DNA of 34,144 nt from a virus: IMG/VR virus record IMGVR_UViG_3300049893_001655, positions 1 through 34,144 of that record; one strand, written 5' to 3'. Position numbers and translations under genes: made by a program. Below are positions 1 to 8,389 of this stretch, piece after piece. The notes below the pieces were generated by a model, which saw nothing but the letters and a program-made list of their open reading frames with translations, was not told where the DNA came from and searched no databases. Positions within the stretch are counted from its first letter, which is position 1. Every line of letters begins with the position of its first letter.

Positions 1-474
1 CCAAAAACGCGCAGCGCCGTCCAGTTCGATACCAGGCAGGTTCCCCGGTCAAAAATCAAGACAGCCAGCTACAACCCGCGCGCGATCTCGCAGGAGGCCC
101 AAAAGAAACTCTGGGCCAGCTTGGACAAGAACGGGCTAGTTGAACCACTGATCTGGAACGCGCGGACCGGGAACCTGGCGGAGGCCATCCGGTCGGACAG
201 ATGCGAGCATGTCTGGGGGGAGGTGCTCAACGCCCGTGGCGACTCGATGACAAGGACGATTGAGGCCCTGCGAAATTCCGGCTATGTCAATGACGCTGAC
301 AATCTCGAGATGGTATCGTCTTCCAAGGAGAGTTGGGAACGGTACGCCCGTGACACGTTCGAGGCCCACGCCCGGGTAATACCGCCTGAAAAGCTTAGAT
401 TCCTCCAATACGTGACAGCCGAAAGTCGCCCCTGGTGGTCGGCGCAAGCCAAGAGGGGAGCGATCCTGCTCTGA
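1..474 (+). CDS. ParB-like N-terminal domain protein, 5' partial
   Basis: The reading frame is open at the left edge, so the start lies outside the window. Residues encoded at about 85-165 (NPRAIS, then WASLDKNGLVEPLIWN) match the start of ParB/Srx-type nuclease domains, which phages often place beside the terminase or fused to DNA methylases. The next hallmark, a GGHQR-like loop expected right after the ARTGNL stretch, is absent in this frame. The remaining residues have no motif I recognise but look coding (charged, with plausible helices). A GGGHP peptide does appear in another frame near 170-185, so an old frameshift or a deletion-fusion is possible. The gene ends 16 bp before the terminase small subunit. 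The function in this phage is unknown; a catalytic ParB nuclease is doubtful. Confidence 0.6.
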   Translation, partial: PKTRSAVQFDTRQVPRSKIKTASYNPRAISQEAQKKLWASLDKNGLVEPLIWNARTGNLAEAIRSDRCEHVWGEVLNARGDSMTRTIEALRNSGYVNDADNLEMVSSSKESWERYARDTFEAHARVIPPEKLRFLQYVTAESRPWWSAQAKRGAILL

Positions 475-490
475 CTCACCGGCATTAGAT

Positions 491-1099
491 ATGGCCGACA
501 GCACGGCGCAGCTGCTTTCCAACCACGCGGAGCAGCTGAAGCGCATCCTTACCAAACACAAGTCGGGAAAGAGCTTAACTGCCCAGGAACTAAAACTGAT
601 TGGCGGCGGAGCGGATTCCAGGCCGACCGATCCGAGATCCTTTGACTCGATCGGTTCGGCGTCGGCGGCAATGAAGGTCCCGGTGGCGACCCTGAGGTGG
701 GCCAAGCGCCAGGGGGCACCTGGCTTTCGCGGTTCCAGGGTATATCCAGAGGAATTAGCACCTTGGCTTTGTGCGCGCGAGGACAAGGGCGGCGGCCTGG
801 ATGATAGGGATAAACACGCCCTGGAGTGCCGGCGGCTGCGCCAGCGAATAGATCGGGAGGCCTTCGAGTTCGAACGGGAGCGCGGCCAATGGATACGAGT
901 CGAGGAGGTTGAGACTTTTGTAGGGGAACTGGCTCAACTCATTCGCACGACCCTCCGAAATAAACTCCGGAATGAGTTACCTCCGAAACTCGAGGGGCTG
1001 CGCGCGGCGGAAATGTCGGCCAAACTGGAATCTTTTCTGCCTGACCTGATCGAGTCATTGCGCAAGCCGTTACCGGTTCCGGTGCCGAAGAGGGACTGA
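491..1099 (+). CDS. terS: Terminase small subunit, Nu1-like
   Basis: This 202-residue protein probably recognises the packaging site and recruits the large subunit. A winged-helix/MerR-type DNA-binding segment occupies about residues 50-93 (SIGSASAAMKVPVATLRWAK, then GSRVYPEELAPWL), as in lambda gpNu1. It is followed by a charged helical region (about 110-145) and a C-terminal helical domain that would contact the large subunit. The N-terminal 45 residues are an extra helical extension. It sits 2 bp upstream of the gpA-type large subunit, the normal order in lambda-like packaging modules. The ATG has no obvious Shine-Dalgarno sequence. The family call is from pattern recognition and position, and is fairly secure. 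Confidence 0.8.
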   Translation: MADSTAQLLSNHAEQLKRILTKHKSGKSLTAQELKLIGGGADSRPTDPRSFDSIGSASAAMKVPVATLRWAKRQGAPGFRGSRVYPEELAPWLCAREDKGGGLDDRDKHALECRRLRQRIDREAFEFERERGQWIRVEEVETFVGELAQLIRTTLRNKLRNELPPKLEGLRAAEMSAKLESFLPDLIESLRKPLPVPVPKRD

Positions 1100-1101
1100 C
1101 A

Positions 1102-3057
1102 ATGGCGGACATGTGGGGTTTATGGTCGGGGGCGTTTCCGCGTGCGGACGAGCGGGAAATATGGGACTGGGCGGCGACCGAAGGTGAGTTGCCTCTGGTC
1201 TATGCGGTGACAGGAAAACTCGACATTGAAACTTGCCCGATGATCAAGGAGCCGCTTCGGGCTCTCCGTAATCCGGCGATCCGTAACGTCGTATGCATGT
1301 GCGGCGTGCAGTGCCTCAAGACGCTGATTGGAGAGCTCTGGCTTTTATGGAGTATCGTCAACGATCCAGGCCCAACACAATGGCTGCACCCGGACAACGT
1401 TGAGGCGCGTGAGCATGCGCTTGAGCGGTTCCTCCCGCTTATCGAAAAGTTCCCTGCGGTGCATCGATTTTACACGTCCAACCGGTTCGACAAGCAGACA
1501 TCATTCATTCGGTTCCGACACATCTTCCTTCGGATGGAAGGCGCCTACGAGTTGGGAAACTTGCAGCGCAAGAGCATCAAAAACCAGATGCGCTCTGAGA
1601 TCTGGCAAGTGGACAAGTGGAAACCTGGCCGGCTAAAGGAGGCTGATTCAAGGCTAACTCAGTATGTCCACAACTCGAAGACCTACACAGAAAGCCAGCC
1701 TGGATGGGACAAGGTCTACTGCGAGGACGACATGCATGCGGCCTATGATGCTGGCAACCAAAACCAGATCCATTTTGCGTGCTTGTCATGCGGAAAGCTC
1801 CAGCCATTTCACTGGGATTTCCAACGGACTGATGGAACCAAAGCGGGCTTGCGGTGGGAGGTGAGTGAGCGGACACGGAGACCAGATGGTCAATGGCGAT
1901 GGGGGGAGCTGGCGCAGACGGTCCGCTATGAGTGCATTCACTGCGGGCATATTCACATCGACGAACCGATCACGAGGCGGCGCATGACGGCAAGCCTCCA
2001 ACACGTTCCGCAGAATCCCGATTCCGATCCGGCAACAGTGAGCTTCAACTGGGGACAATTGGCCATGGCCAATCTGTCGTGGTTCGAAACGAGGCTTGGC
2101 GGTGTAAAAAACTATCTTCTGGCCAAAGCTGCCGCGGAGAATGGTAACGACGGGCCGCTTCGTGATTTCGTGATGAAGGTTTTGGCTATCCCTTACGACC
2201 CATCGAAACACGGGGCATCACCGACGATGGAGACGATCGAGCTTGCCGGCGAGAAGGAACCAAGGCCGGGGCAGCCGATTGAACATGATGGGATCAAGTT
2301 CGACAATCGGCTGATGTCTGTGGACGTCCAGGCAGACCACTTTTGGCTTCTCGTTGAGGCGTGGTCGGCCAAGGGAGACTCCCTCACGTTGCATTTCGAA
2401 AAAGTGTTTAGTTGGGACGAGGTAGCGGAGCGGCAGCAGCATTTCGTTGTTGCCGACCAGGATGTTTCAATCGACATCTCGCACCGGACCCAGCAGGTCA
2501 AAACTCAGTGCGCCAGACACGGGCATTTGATCCAGGTCGGCCAACGCAAGGCCTGGGTGTGCTGGCGGGCAATGCGAGGGAGCGACCAGCCGCATTTTAT
2601 TTGGGTGCCACGCGCTGGCCGAGACCGCGGAAAGCGGATTCAGCTGCCCTACACGTGGCCACCAGAGGTTGGTGACCCCTGCTTCGGCATGCCGCTGAAC
2701 CATCCAAACCGGAAAGAGTTCGCTGGGAAACGCTGCCAAATCGTCACATGGAGCAATCCGACAATCAAGGATATCGCCATCGCTCGACGGGATGGGGCAG
2801 TGGCGTCTCGGAATCTCGTCATGCGCGGGGAATGGAACGCCGAATTTAACCGGCAAATGCATAGCCAGCGCAAGGTCCCGACGCCGGCAAAATATGGCGG
2901 GGACCGCTGGAAATGGGTCAAATTTCGCGACGACCACGGACTAGACTGCAAGTGCATGTGCATAGTACGGGCGATTCAAAAGCAATTGCTTGCGCCAGAT
3001 GCCTCGGGATCCTCAGATGCACCAACCGACGGCGAGGATGGGCACGCTGTAACTTGA
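1102..3057 (+). CDS. terL: Terminase large subunit, lambda gpA family
   Basis: This 651-residue DNA-packaging motor and nuclease has a length normal for the gpA family. The N-terminal ATPase contains a Walker-A-like segment near residues 67-74 (CGVQCLKT) in which the usual Gly before Lys is Leu, a degenerate form. Two Cys pairs, CLSCG (near 227) and CIHCG (near 278), form a probable zinc-binding insertion common in this family. The C-terminal RNase-H-like nuclease begins near SVDVQAD (about residue 405). Family members usually cut at cos sites, which suggests cohesive ends, but I could not locate a cos site. The gene is followed by a gpW-like gene and the portal, as expected. Confidence 0.93.
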   Translation: MADMWGLWSGAFPRADEREIWDWAATEGELPLVYAVTGKLDIETCPMIKEPLRALRNPAIRNVVCMCGVQCLKTLIGELWLLWSIVNDPGPTQWLHPDNVEAREHALERFLPLIEKFPAVHRFYTSNRFDKQTSFIRFRHIFLRMEGAYELGNLQRKSIKNQMRSEIWQVDKWKPGRLKEADSRLTQYVHNSKTYTESQPGWDKVYCEDDMHAAYDAGNQNQIHFACLSCGKLQPFHWDFQRTDGTKAGLRWEVSERTRRPDGQWRWGELAQTVRYECIHCGHIHIDEPITRRRMTASLQHVPQNPDSDPATVSFNWGQLAMANLSWFETRLGGVKNYLLAKAAAENGNDGPLRDFVMKVLAIPYDPSKHGASPTMETIELAGEKEPRPGQPIEHDGIKFDNRLMSVDVQADHFWLLVEAWSAKGDSLTLHFEKVFSWDEVAERQQHFVVADQDVSIDISHRTQQVKTQCARHGHLIQVGQRKAWVCWRAMRGSDQPHFIWVPRAGRDRGKRIQLPYTWPPEVGDPCFGMPLNHPNRKEFAGKRCQIVTWSNPTIKDIAIARRDGAVASRNLVMRGEWNAEFNRQMHSQRKVPTPAKYGGDRWKWVKFRDDHGLDCKCMCIVRAIQKQLLAPDASGSSDAPTDGEDGHAVT

Positions 3058-3073
3058 CTAAAGGCCATGGTTT

Positions 3074-3346
3074 GTGGCCCTGAATCCATTTCTCGGTGAG
3101 ACCCGCGCCAACTTAGAGTCGTGGTTGGCAATTGCACGGAAGGATCTTGCCTTGGGTAAAACGGTGTCCTCCGCGGGCGCGGGCGACGTCAACACGGCAA
3201 ACCAAATCCAAATGACGCCGCTTCAGCGGATTGAGCTATTGCTTCGGGCGCTGAATAGCATCGACCCCGTCACCTACCCGGCAACGTCGATTCGCCGCGT
3301 TACTCGGACTCAGGTCACCGTCTATCCGGTGGAGGCCTACAGGTGA
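3074..3346 (+). CDS. gpW-like head-tail joining protein
   Basis: This 90-residue protein lies between the large terminase and the portal, the position of lambda gpW, a small head-completion protein that stops DNA leaking from the filled head. It has two predicted helices (LESWLAIARKDLALGK and PLQRIELLLRALNSID) followed by a short beta-rich tail (TRTQVTVYPVEAY), consistent with the compact gpW fold, although it is longer than gpW (68 residues). The start is a GTG; an ATG at 3067 is in another frame and stops quickly. The stop overlaps the GTG of the portal gene (GTGA). The assignment rests on position and helix pattern rather than on a diagnostic motif. Confidence 0.6.
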   Translation: MALNPFLGETRANLESWLAIARKDLALGKTVSSAGAGDVNTANQIQMTPLQRIELLLRALNSIDPVTYPATSIRRVTRTQVTVYPVEAYR

Positions 3347-4899
3347 AACCAGTCGTGTTATACGGACCCAAAGGGCAAAAGCTGACCCTTAACAGTGGGT
3401 CCAACCGGATGATCGGTCCGGCTACTGTGACGCGGGACCGGCGTCAAATTCCGTTGCTGAACGATGACTTCCACCGGAACCTATCGGCATACGGCAGGAC
3501 GCTTCTTTTAACGCTGGGCCGGCATGTCTACTGGGCCAGCGGAGCGGTCCGCGGAGCGGTCGAGGATTTTGCCACGTATGCTTCGGGAAGCTTCATGTGG
3601 GAAAGTCGCTCGGCTGATTCGGAGTGGCGCAACCTAGCCGAGGGCAAGCTCTACTTGCACGACCGCTTTTGCGACATCTCCGGGCCGCCGCATACTATGC
3701 GCACATTCCGGAAAACCTTGGTTCGAGCTCAATATCTCGACGGTGATCTTGGAGTGATCTACGTGCGCGACGACGAAGGCCGGCCATACATGCAGGTGAT
3801 TCCATCTCACCGTATTGCCTCGTGTGGAGTGAATGTAGAGGGCGGGCCGTGGGATGGGGCGCGAATTATCGACGGCGTTATCGTGGACGATTACAACCGC
3901 CCGATGGCGTATCGGGTGCTGACCGGCGCAGCCGGAGACCTCAAGGAATACATTGATGTCTCAGCCGGCAGCATGGCGCTGTTCTTTCAAGCATTGGTGC
4001 CTGGGCAACTCCGCGGAGTGTCTCTTTTGGGGGCGAGTGCTTGGGACGTGCAGGATCTTACTGAAAGCAAACGCTGGGAACTCCTTGCCCAGAAGGCTGG
4101 GGCCGGACGGGTCTTTCAGGAATGGAACGAGGATGGAGAAGCGCAACCTGGGGCCGACCATATTGACGCTCCGGACGCGTCGGCGCCAGGCACCGCGTCT
4201 GGAATGTGGCGGGAGGTCATCGATGCCGGGATCAACACGTATTTTAAGAGCTCAGACATCGGAGCACGCATCGAGGCTGTCAAGTTTGACAGACCGTCTT
4301 CGAATCAGCAGGCGTTTGTTGCCCAGGTATGGCGGGAAGCCATGGCCGGGGCCAGGCTTTCCGTGGATTTCAACCTTGATTTAACACGCATCGGTGGCGC
4401 TCCGTTGCGCGTTCTAATCGACAAGATCAACCTCAACCACCAGGACAATCAGCAGGAGGTGATTGAGCCGGCGTGCAGACGCTTTGACTTTTTTCGGCTT
4501 GGCGCGTTCATACAGCTTGAGGAGCTGCCAATTGTAAATGATTGGTGGTCCTTTGAGTATCAGCCCGGTGAACGACTGACGGCTGATAAGAAATACGACT
4601 CGAGCGTCAGCGCGGAACAGATCCGCATCGGAGTTAAGACCCGATCACGCGCGGCCATGGAGCTCGGAGAGGCCCTGGCTGACGTCCGCGATGCCAGGGA
4701 ACGGGAGGCCGATGATCTCTTTGCAAGGGCCAGTCGCATCTCAACGAAATATCCGGACATCCCGCTTGATGTTATTCTGTCGCGGTTGGAGACGGATTCC
4801 CTCAACCCAACGACATCGGCGTTTCAACCGTCCGGAAAGGAAACGGCAGACAATTCCGAGGATCAAAGTGAAAACACGACGGAAAGTGAGGATGCATGA
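3343..4899 (+). CDS. Portal protein, lambda gpB family
   Basis: This 518-residue protein forms the ring at the unique capsid vertex through which DNA is packaged and to which the tail connects. The pattern is that of the lambda-family portal: an N-terminal segment with RNPVVRGAV-like content (here YWASGAVRGAVEDFATYA), a central region QVIPSHRIAS, the Pro/Gly-rich VPGQLRGVSLLG segment about halfway, and a charged C-terminal tail rich in Ser, Glu and Asp. The start is GTG, overlapping the previous stop by 4 bp. The stop overlaps the ATG of the protease gene by 4 bp, so gpW-like protein, portal and protease are translationally coupled. The length is normal for the family. Confidence 0.92.
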   Translation: MKPVVLYGPKGQKLTLNSGSNRMIGPATVTRDRRQIPLLNDDFHRNLSAYGRTLLLTLGRHVYWASGAVRGAVEDFATYASGSFMWESRSADSEWRNLAEGKLYLHDRFCDISGPPHTMRTFRKTLVRAQYLDGDLGVIYVRDDEGRPYMQVIPSHRIASCGVNVEGGPWDGARIIDGVIVDDYNRPMAYRVLTGAAGDLKEYIDVSAGSMALFFQALVPGQLRGVSLLGASAWDVQDLTESKRWELLAQKAGAGRVFQEWNEDGEAQPGADHIDAPDASAPGTASGMWREVIDAGINTYFKSSDIGARIEAVKFDRPSSNQQAFVAQVWREAMAGARLSVDFNLDLTRIGGAPLRVLIDKINLNHQDNQQEVIEPACRRFDFFRLGAFIQLEELPIVNDWWSFEYQPGERLTADKKYDSSVSAEQIRIGVKTRSRAAMELGEALADVRDAREREADDLFARASRISTKYPDIPLDVILSRLETDSLNPTTSAFQPSGKETADNSEDQSENTTESEDA

Positions 4900-5741
4900 A
4901 ATTGGCCTATCTGCTTGAACAGGTTTTTTCCCAGCCTGCCCTGATTCTGCCGGAGGCCCATGCGGCGATCCGAAAACTCCTCGAGGAGAGATTGGATGAG
5001 GCTGCGCTTTTTTCCCCAGAGGCGGCGCAACGGAAAGGAACCTACTGCGGGAGCTCGGTGAATCTGCCTTCAATGGAAATCATTGACGGGATCGCCCACA
5101 TTCCGATCGGTGGTGCCGTCGGACAAAAACTTTCCGGCTTTGCCAAGTACGCGGGAGCCGTAGACGTGGCGGACGTCGCCGTAGACATTACTGAGGCCGA
5201 GGCGGATAACGCCGTGAAGGGCGTGCTATTCGATATCGATTCCCCTGGGGGCATGGTCACCGGCACGCCGGAGCTTGGCCAAGCCATCTTGGACATGAAA
5301 AAGCCGCGCATTGCATTCACCAACGGCATGATGGCTAGCGCGGCTTATTGGATAGGCGCATCCACGGAAGCCGTCTTTGCAACACCAAGCGCGCAGGTCG
5401 GATCGGTTGGAGTGTACATGCCGGTCGTTGATGTCTCCGGCTGGTATGGGCAGCAAGGCGTCAAGGTCGAACTCATCAAGGCCGGCAAGCTGAAGGGTAT
5501 CGGATACCCCGGAACGACTCTTTCAGAGAGCGCGAGAGAGCATCTCCAGGCGCGGGTGAATCAGATTTACTCAGACTTTAAGGGGCACATTCGTGCCAGA
5601 CGTGGCGACATCGCGGATGATGCCATGCAGGGACAAACCTTTTACGCCAGCGACGCAGCTACCCTCAACCTGATCGATGGCGTAGTGAAGAACAAAGCCG
5701 AAGCGGTTGACTTCCTGAAAGAAGTGATCGCAATGCAATGA
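4896..5741 (+). CDS. S49-family prohead protease (lambda gpC-like)
   Basis: This 281-residue SppA-like serine peptidase probably processes scaffold and portal during prohead maturation. Visible motifs are the oxyanion-forming segment FDIDSPGGMVTG, the nucleophile segment GMMASAAYWIG with Ser148, and the Ser-Lys dyad lysine region IKAGKLKGIG (Lys198 or Lys200). In lambda and many relatives a scaffold is encoded in frame inside the 3' part of the protease. Here the protease ends at the catalytic domain, and a separate coiled-coil gene follows at 5901, which may supply the scaffold. The start ATG overlaps the portal stop. Confidence 0.92.
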   Translation: MKLAYLLEQVFSQPALILPEAHAAIRKLLEERLDEAALFSPEAAQRKGTYCGSSVNLPSMEIIDGIAHIPIGGAVGQKLSGFAKYAGAVDVADVAVDITEAEADNAVKGVLFDIDSPGGMVTGTPELGQAILDMKKPRIAFTNGMMASAAYWIGASTEAVFATPSAQVGSVGVYMPVVDVSGWYGQQGVKVELIKAGKLKGIGYPGTTLSESAREHLQARVNQIYSDFKGHIRARRGDIADDAMQGQTFYASDAATLNLIDGVVKNKAEAVDFLKEVIAMQ

Positions 5742-5935
5742 TTGCCGAGACTGCAATCTTAAATCCGACACCAGTCGCTCATCGCGGACCGAAGCTAGCG
5801 ATGCCAAGCGTCTGGCCTGCCGATTTTCTAAAACGGGCTCCAGTTCACACCGAGCCTCAAGCAAGACTTGACTCGCAATCAAACACCAGACCGAAACAAA
5901 ATGAACTTGCAAGAAACTCTCTCAAACCTTCCTGA
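5738..5935 (+). CDS. Possible small ORF between protease and scaffold-like gene
   Basis: A 65-codon frame starts at an ATG overlapping the protease stop (ATGA). It fills most of the 159-bp gap before the next gene and overlaps that gene's start by 35 bp. The product would be Pro- and Arg-rich with no domain I recognise. The ATGA coupling, the commonest junction in this genome, is the only positive sign. The stretch may instead be an untranslated leader for the scaffold-like gene. No promoter or terminator is evident in it. Confidence 0.25.
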   Translation: MIAETAILNPTPVAHRGPKLAMPSVWPADFLKRAPVHTEPQARLDSQSNTRPKQNELARNSLKPS

Positions 5936-6368
5936 GCGGATCACCCAATCAGTGAGGGACATTTTAGGCGTCAAGGAAGACGCGAGCGCGGCAATCAAAC
6001 GCGCCGAAAATGCCGAGGCAAAGGTCGCCAGCCTGCAAGATGAACTTGCCGCAAGCCTTGTCAAGTTGGCCAAAGTCGAAACTGAAGCGAAATCGGCCCA
6101 AGAAGCGGTGTCCAAGAAGGATGAAGAAATCGCAAAACTCCAGGCAGCCGCAAAGACGGTCGAGGAAATCGCCGCCAAAAAGGCCGCAGAAATCGCAGCT
6201 TCAGCTGGCCAAAGGCCGGTGCAAACAAAAGACGGTGGGAGTATCGGTCAGGAAACGGATATTCTCACTCGAATCAATCAGATTTCCGATCCGCTCGAGC
6301 GCGCCAAATTCATCCGTGCCAATCGTGCTGCGCTCCGGTCGGCTCACGCAAAGAAACCTCGTGCATAA
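5901..6368 (+). CDS. Coiled-coil capsid scaffold-like protein
   Basis: This 155-residue protein starts at the ATG at 5901; an upstream in-frame ATG at 5868 is less likely. Residues about 20-110 are a long Ala/Glu/Lys heptad-rich coiled coil. The C-terminal part contains DILTRINQISDPLERAKFI and a basic tail ending KKPRA. A short coiled-coil protein with a basic C-terminus, directly between prohead protease and major capsid gene, fits an internal scaffold that binds coat protein through its C-terminal helix. No sequence motif proves this. It could also be a capsid-associated protein. Poly-Ala/Lys composition makes database matches unreliable. Confidence 0.6.
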   Translation: MNLQETLSNLPERITQSVRDILGVKEDASAAIKRAENAEAKVASLQDELAASLVKLAKVETEAKSAQEAVSKKDEEIAKLQAAAKTVEEIAAKKAAEIAASAGQRPVQTKDGGSIGQETDILTRINQISDPLERAKFIRANRAALRSAHAKKPRA

Positions 6369-6414
6369 TATCGCAGGAAATTCTCCGACACGAACACCAG
6401 AATAAGTCCAAATC

Positions 6415-7314
6415 ATGGCCAACGCGCTCACAAACACCACCGACACGATCATCACGGATGCTGCGATTGAGGCATTCGATGCAGCGATTGCGCCATTGCG
6501 CGCCTTTGCCGTGAACGCATCCCCGGAACCCGCCCAACGCGGTGACAAGGTCAAGGTTCTTCAGATCCCTTTGCAGGACGCTGGTGGGGATTTCGTCGCT
6601 GCCAACGGTTACGTCATGCAAGACGCGGACGCGACCGGCCTTGATATCACGCTCAACAAGCACAAGTACGTCTCCTGGGCGTTGACCGATCAGGAAATCG
6701 CCATTAATCCCCAGGTGGACATTGAAAAGTTTGGGCGGCAAAAGGGCTTCCAGCTGGCCAAACTGGTGATTCAGGATATCTGGAGCCTGATCACCAACGC
6801 GAATTTTGGCGCGGCGGCATTTACTGGCGCCGCTGGAACGTTCGACGCAGATGACGTGGTGGATATCAGGACGGTTTGTGCCACGGCTGACTGGCCTGAG
6901 ATGCTTCGGAGCCTCGTGCTCAAAGAAACCTACGTCGGGGCATTGCTCAAGGATAATGCCATCCAGGACAGCAGCGCCTCCGGAATGCCGGAGGCGATTC
7001 AGGACGGAGCGGTCAACCGTATTTCTGGGTTTGATTTGTTCGAATCCACGCTGATTCCGGCCAACGGTGAAAACCTGGTCGGGTTTGCGGTATGGCCCAG
7101 CGCGATCCTTGTTGCCATGCGGTATCTCATGCCGCAAGAGGGCAACAAGTATTTCCAGGCCGCCCCGATTACTGCGCCCGACGGAAGCGGATTCACACTC
7201 GGCTTCCGCGATTGGTATGATGAAAACTACGGACAACGCCGACGGGTGCTGGAGTGCATCTATGGTTATGCAAAGGGCGACGGGGCGGCACTGAAACGCC
7301 TTGTCAGCGCCTAA
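6415..7314 (+). CDS. Major capsid protein
   Basis: This 299-residue protein immediately follows the protease and scaffold-like genes, the canonical position for the coat protein. The N-terminus (MANALTNTTDTIITDAAIEA) and the middle (KYVSWALTDQEIAINPQVDI, GRQKGFQLAKLVIQDI) resemble HK97-fold coat proteins. The C-terminal GFRDWYDENYGQRRRVLECI followed by YGYAKGDGAALKRL looks like the A-domain end of such proteins. There is no long N-terminal delta domain, which agrees with a separate scaffold gene. A 46-bp spacer precedes the gene. Confidence is high from context plus overall pattern. Confidence 0.85.
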   Translation: MANALTNTTDTIITDAAIEAFDAAIAPLRAFAVNASPEPAQRGDKVKVLQIPLQDAGGDFVAANGYVMQDADATGLDITLNKHKYVSWALTDQEIAINPQVDIEKFGRQKGFQLAKLVIQDIWSLITNANFGAAAFTGAAGTFDADDVVDIRTVCATADWPEMLRSLVLKETYVGALLKDNAIQDSSASGMPEAIQDGAVNRISGFDLFESTLIPANGENLVGFAVWPSAILVAMRYLMPQEGNKYFQAAPITAPDGSGFTLGFRDWYDENYGQRRRVLECIYGYAKGDGAALKRLVSA

Positions 7315-7336
7315 CCAGCTTCCAATCAGGACCTAG

Positions 7337-7639
7337 ATGAAACAATTCATCGTCATCACACACACCGGAACCAAGTCGGTTGTTAGCGGTCCGCATTCCG
7401 ATTACGAAAGGGGTAGGAAGGAATTCCTGTCGATTGTTGAGAAGAACAACGCCCTGAACGCCTCGGGAAAGCCGGGTGATGTTGACAGGGTTGAGCTTTG
7501 GGATAGCGCGACCGGCGTCAGGAAACGGGCCAAATTTTTGAACTCAAGCCAGGTGACCGCGATTAAAAAGGCCAAAGAGCTTGAGGCGAAGATCGCCGAA
7601 CAACAGCAAACCGAGAAAGAATCCAAAGGCAAGAAATGA
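7337..7639 (+). CDS. Small head-module protein of unknown function
   Basis: This 100-residue protein has a beta-rich N-terminal half (MKQFIVITHTGTKSVVSGP) and a C-terminal helix very rich in Lys, Glu and Gln that is probably a solvent-exposed coiled coil. It lies right after the major capsid gene, where lambda-like phages encode gpFI-like or decoration factors. Its stop overlaps the ATG of the exported protein at 7636. I recognise no family. A DNA-packaging accessory role like that of gpFI is possible but inferred only from position and charge. Confidence 0.6.
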   Translation: MKQFIVITHTGTKSVVSGPHSDYERGRKEFLSIVEKNNALNASGKPGDVDRVELWDSATGVRKRAKFLNSSQVTAIKKAKELEAKIAEQQQTEKESKGKK

Positions 7640-8331
7640 ACACCATCCGATCAATCAGCGCAGTTTTTCTTTCGGCTCTGGCCATGGTGGCCAGTGCTTT
7701 GAATCTTTCAGCGGCAAGCTTTCCAGCGGGCGTTGGCATCGGTGGCGATTTCAACGAGAATGCCGCAGGATTCGGCGGGAAGGGAGTCGCGACAACTGTT
7801 GTGGGTAGCGTTGTCTCAAATATCTCCTGGTTCATCACAAGCGCAAGGGCGGTCGGCTATCCGCGCGTAACTTATGCCGACTACACGACAACCCTCGGCG
7901 CATCGGGAAATCTTACGTTCTACGTTTGCACCAACTCCACGACGATCACGAACGTCGCCGAGGCGAACACCAACAGATTTTTGGTGAACAACACCAACGG
8001 CTTTTCGCCAAATGATTTTGTGGTCGTCCGAAATGTGGCCGGGGATTCCTACCAGTTCGGAGTGATCTCGAATGCGGCGGCCAACGCTTACACCATCGAG
8101 ACATACCAGAGCACGACCAACGCGGCAGCGGTCGGAGACATCATCTACGAAATGACCCCGGCAGGAAGCTTGAGCACTGGAGGCAGCGAAGGCGCATCGA
8201 TAACCAAGGCCTTTTCGAGTTCCGGCGGCCTATTCTTTGGAAGACCCAACTGCCCATTGCTGATCACGGTAACGGGGTCGAACGCCCCGACAATCAACCT
8301 GATCGCTGGCGATTATCTCAGGCATAGGTGA
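7636..8331 (+). CDS. Exported beta-rich protein in the head module
   Basis: This 231-residue protein begins with a Sec signal peptide: Arg5, a hydrophobic core AVFLSALAMVASAL, and a likely cleavage after LSAA near residue 27. The mature part is Gly/Thr/Asn-rich and predicted to be all-beta, with segments such as RFLVNNTNGFSPNDFVVV and a closing TVTGSNAPTINLIAG. The gene sits between a small head gene and a connector gene, where a decoration or head-fibre protein would be expected, yet it has an export signal. It is coupled upstream by ATGA and ends 22 bp before an intrinsic terminator. No enzymatic motif is visible. Confidence 0.75.
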   Translation: MNTIRSISAVFLSALAMVASALNLSAASFPAGVGIGGDFNENAAGFGGKGVATTVVGSVVSNISWFITSARAVGYPRVTYADYTTTLGASGNLTFYVCTNSTTITNVAEANTNRFLVNNTNGFSPNDFVVVRNVAGDSYQFGVISNAAANAYTIETYQSTTNAAAVGDIIYEMTPAGSLSTGGSEGASITKAFSSSGGLFFGRPNCPLLITVTGSNAPTINLIAGDYLRHR

Positions 8332-8353
8332 GGATTAGTGGGTTTCTCAAGGA

Positions 8354-8386
8354 GGCCGGGCCGGCTAAATCCGGTTCGGCCTTTTT
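8354..8386 (+). terminator. Strong intrinsic terminator within the late unit
   Basis: An 11-bp stem (8354-8364 with 8371-8381, two G-T pairs in the middle) closes a 6-nt loop CTAAAT and is followed by five T residues. It would terminate transcripts of the head genes ahead of the connector and fibre genes. It probably sets a step-down in expression after the capsid genes, unless an antitermination factor acts. Confidence 0.85.
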
Positions 8387-8389
8387 GTT

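Noticed and set aside
136-786. Long open frame on the minus strand (216 codons)
   Set aside because: It runs opposite the ParB-like and terminase small-subunit genes, has no recognisable domain and is a by-product of their GC-rich codon use.
6310-7236. Minus-strand open frame of 308 codons across the capsid gene
   Set aside because: It is antisense to the major capsid gene, with composition typical of a shadow frame and no start signal or family.
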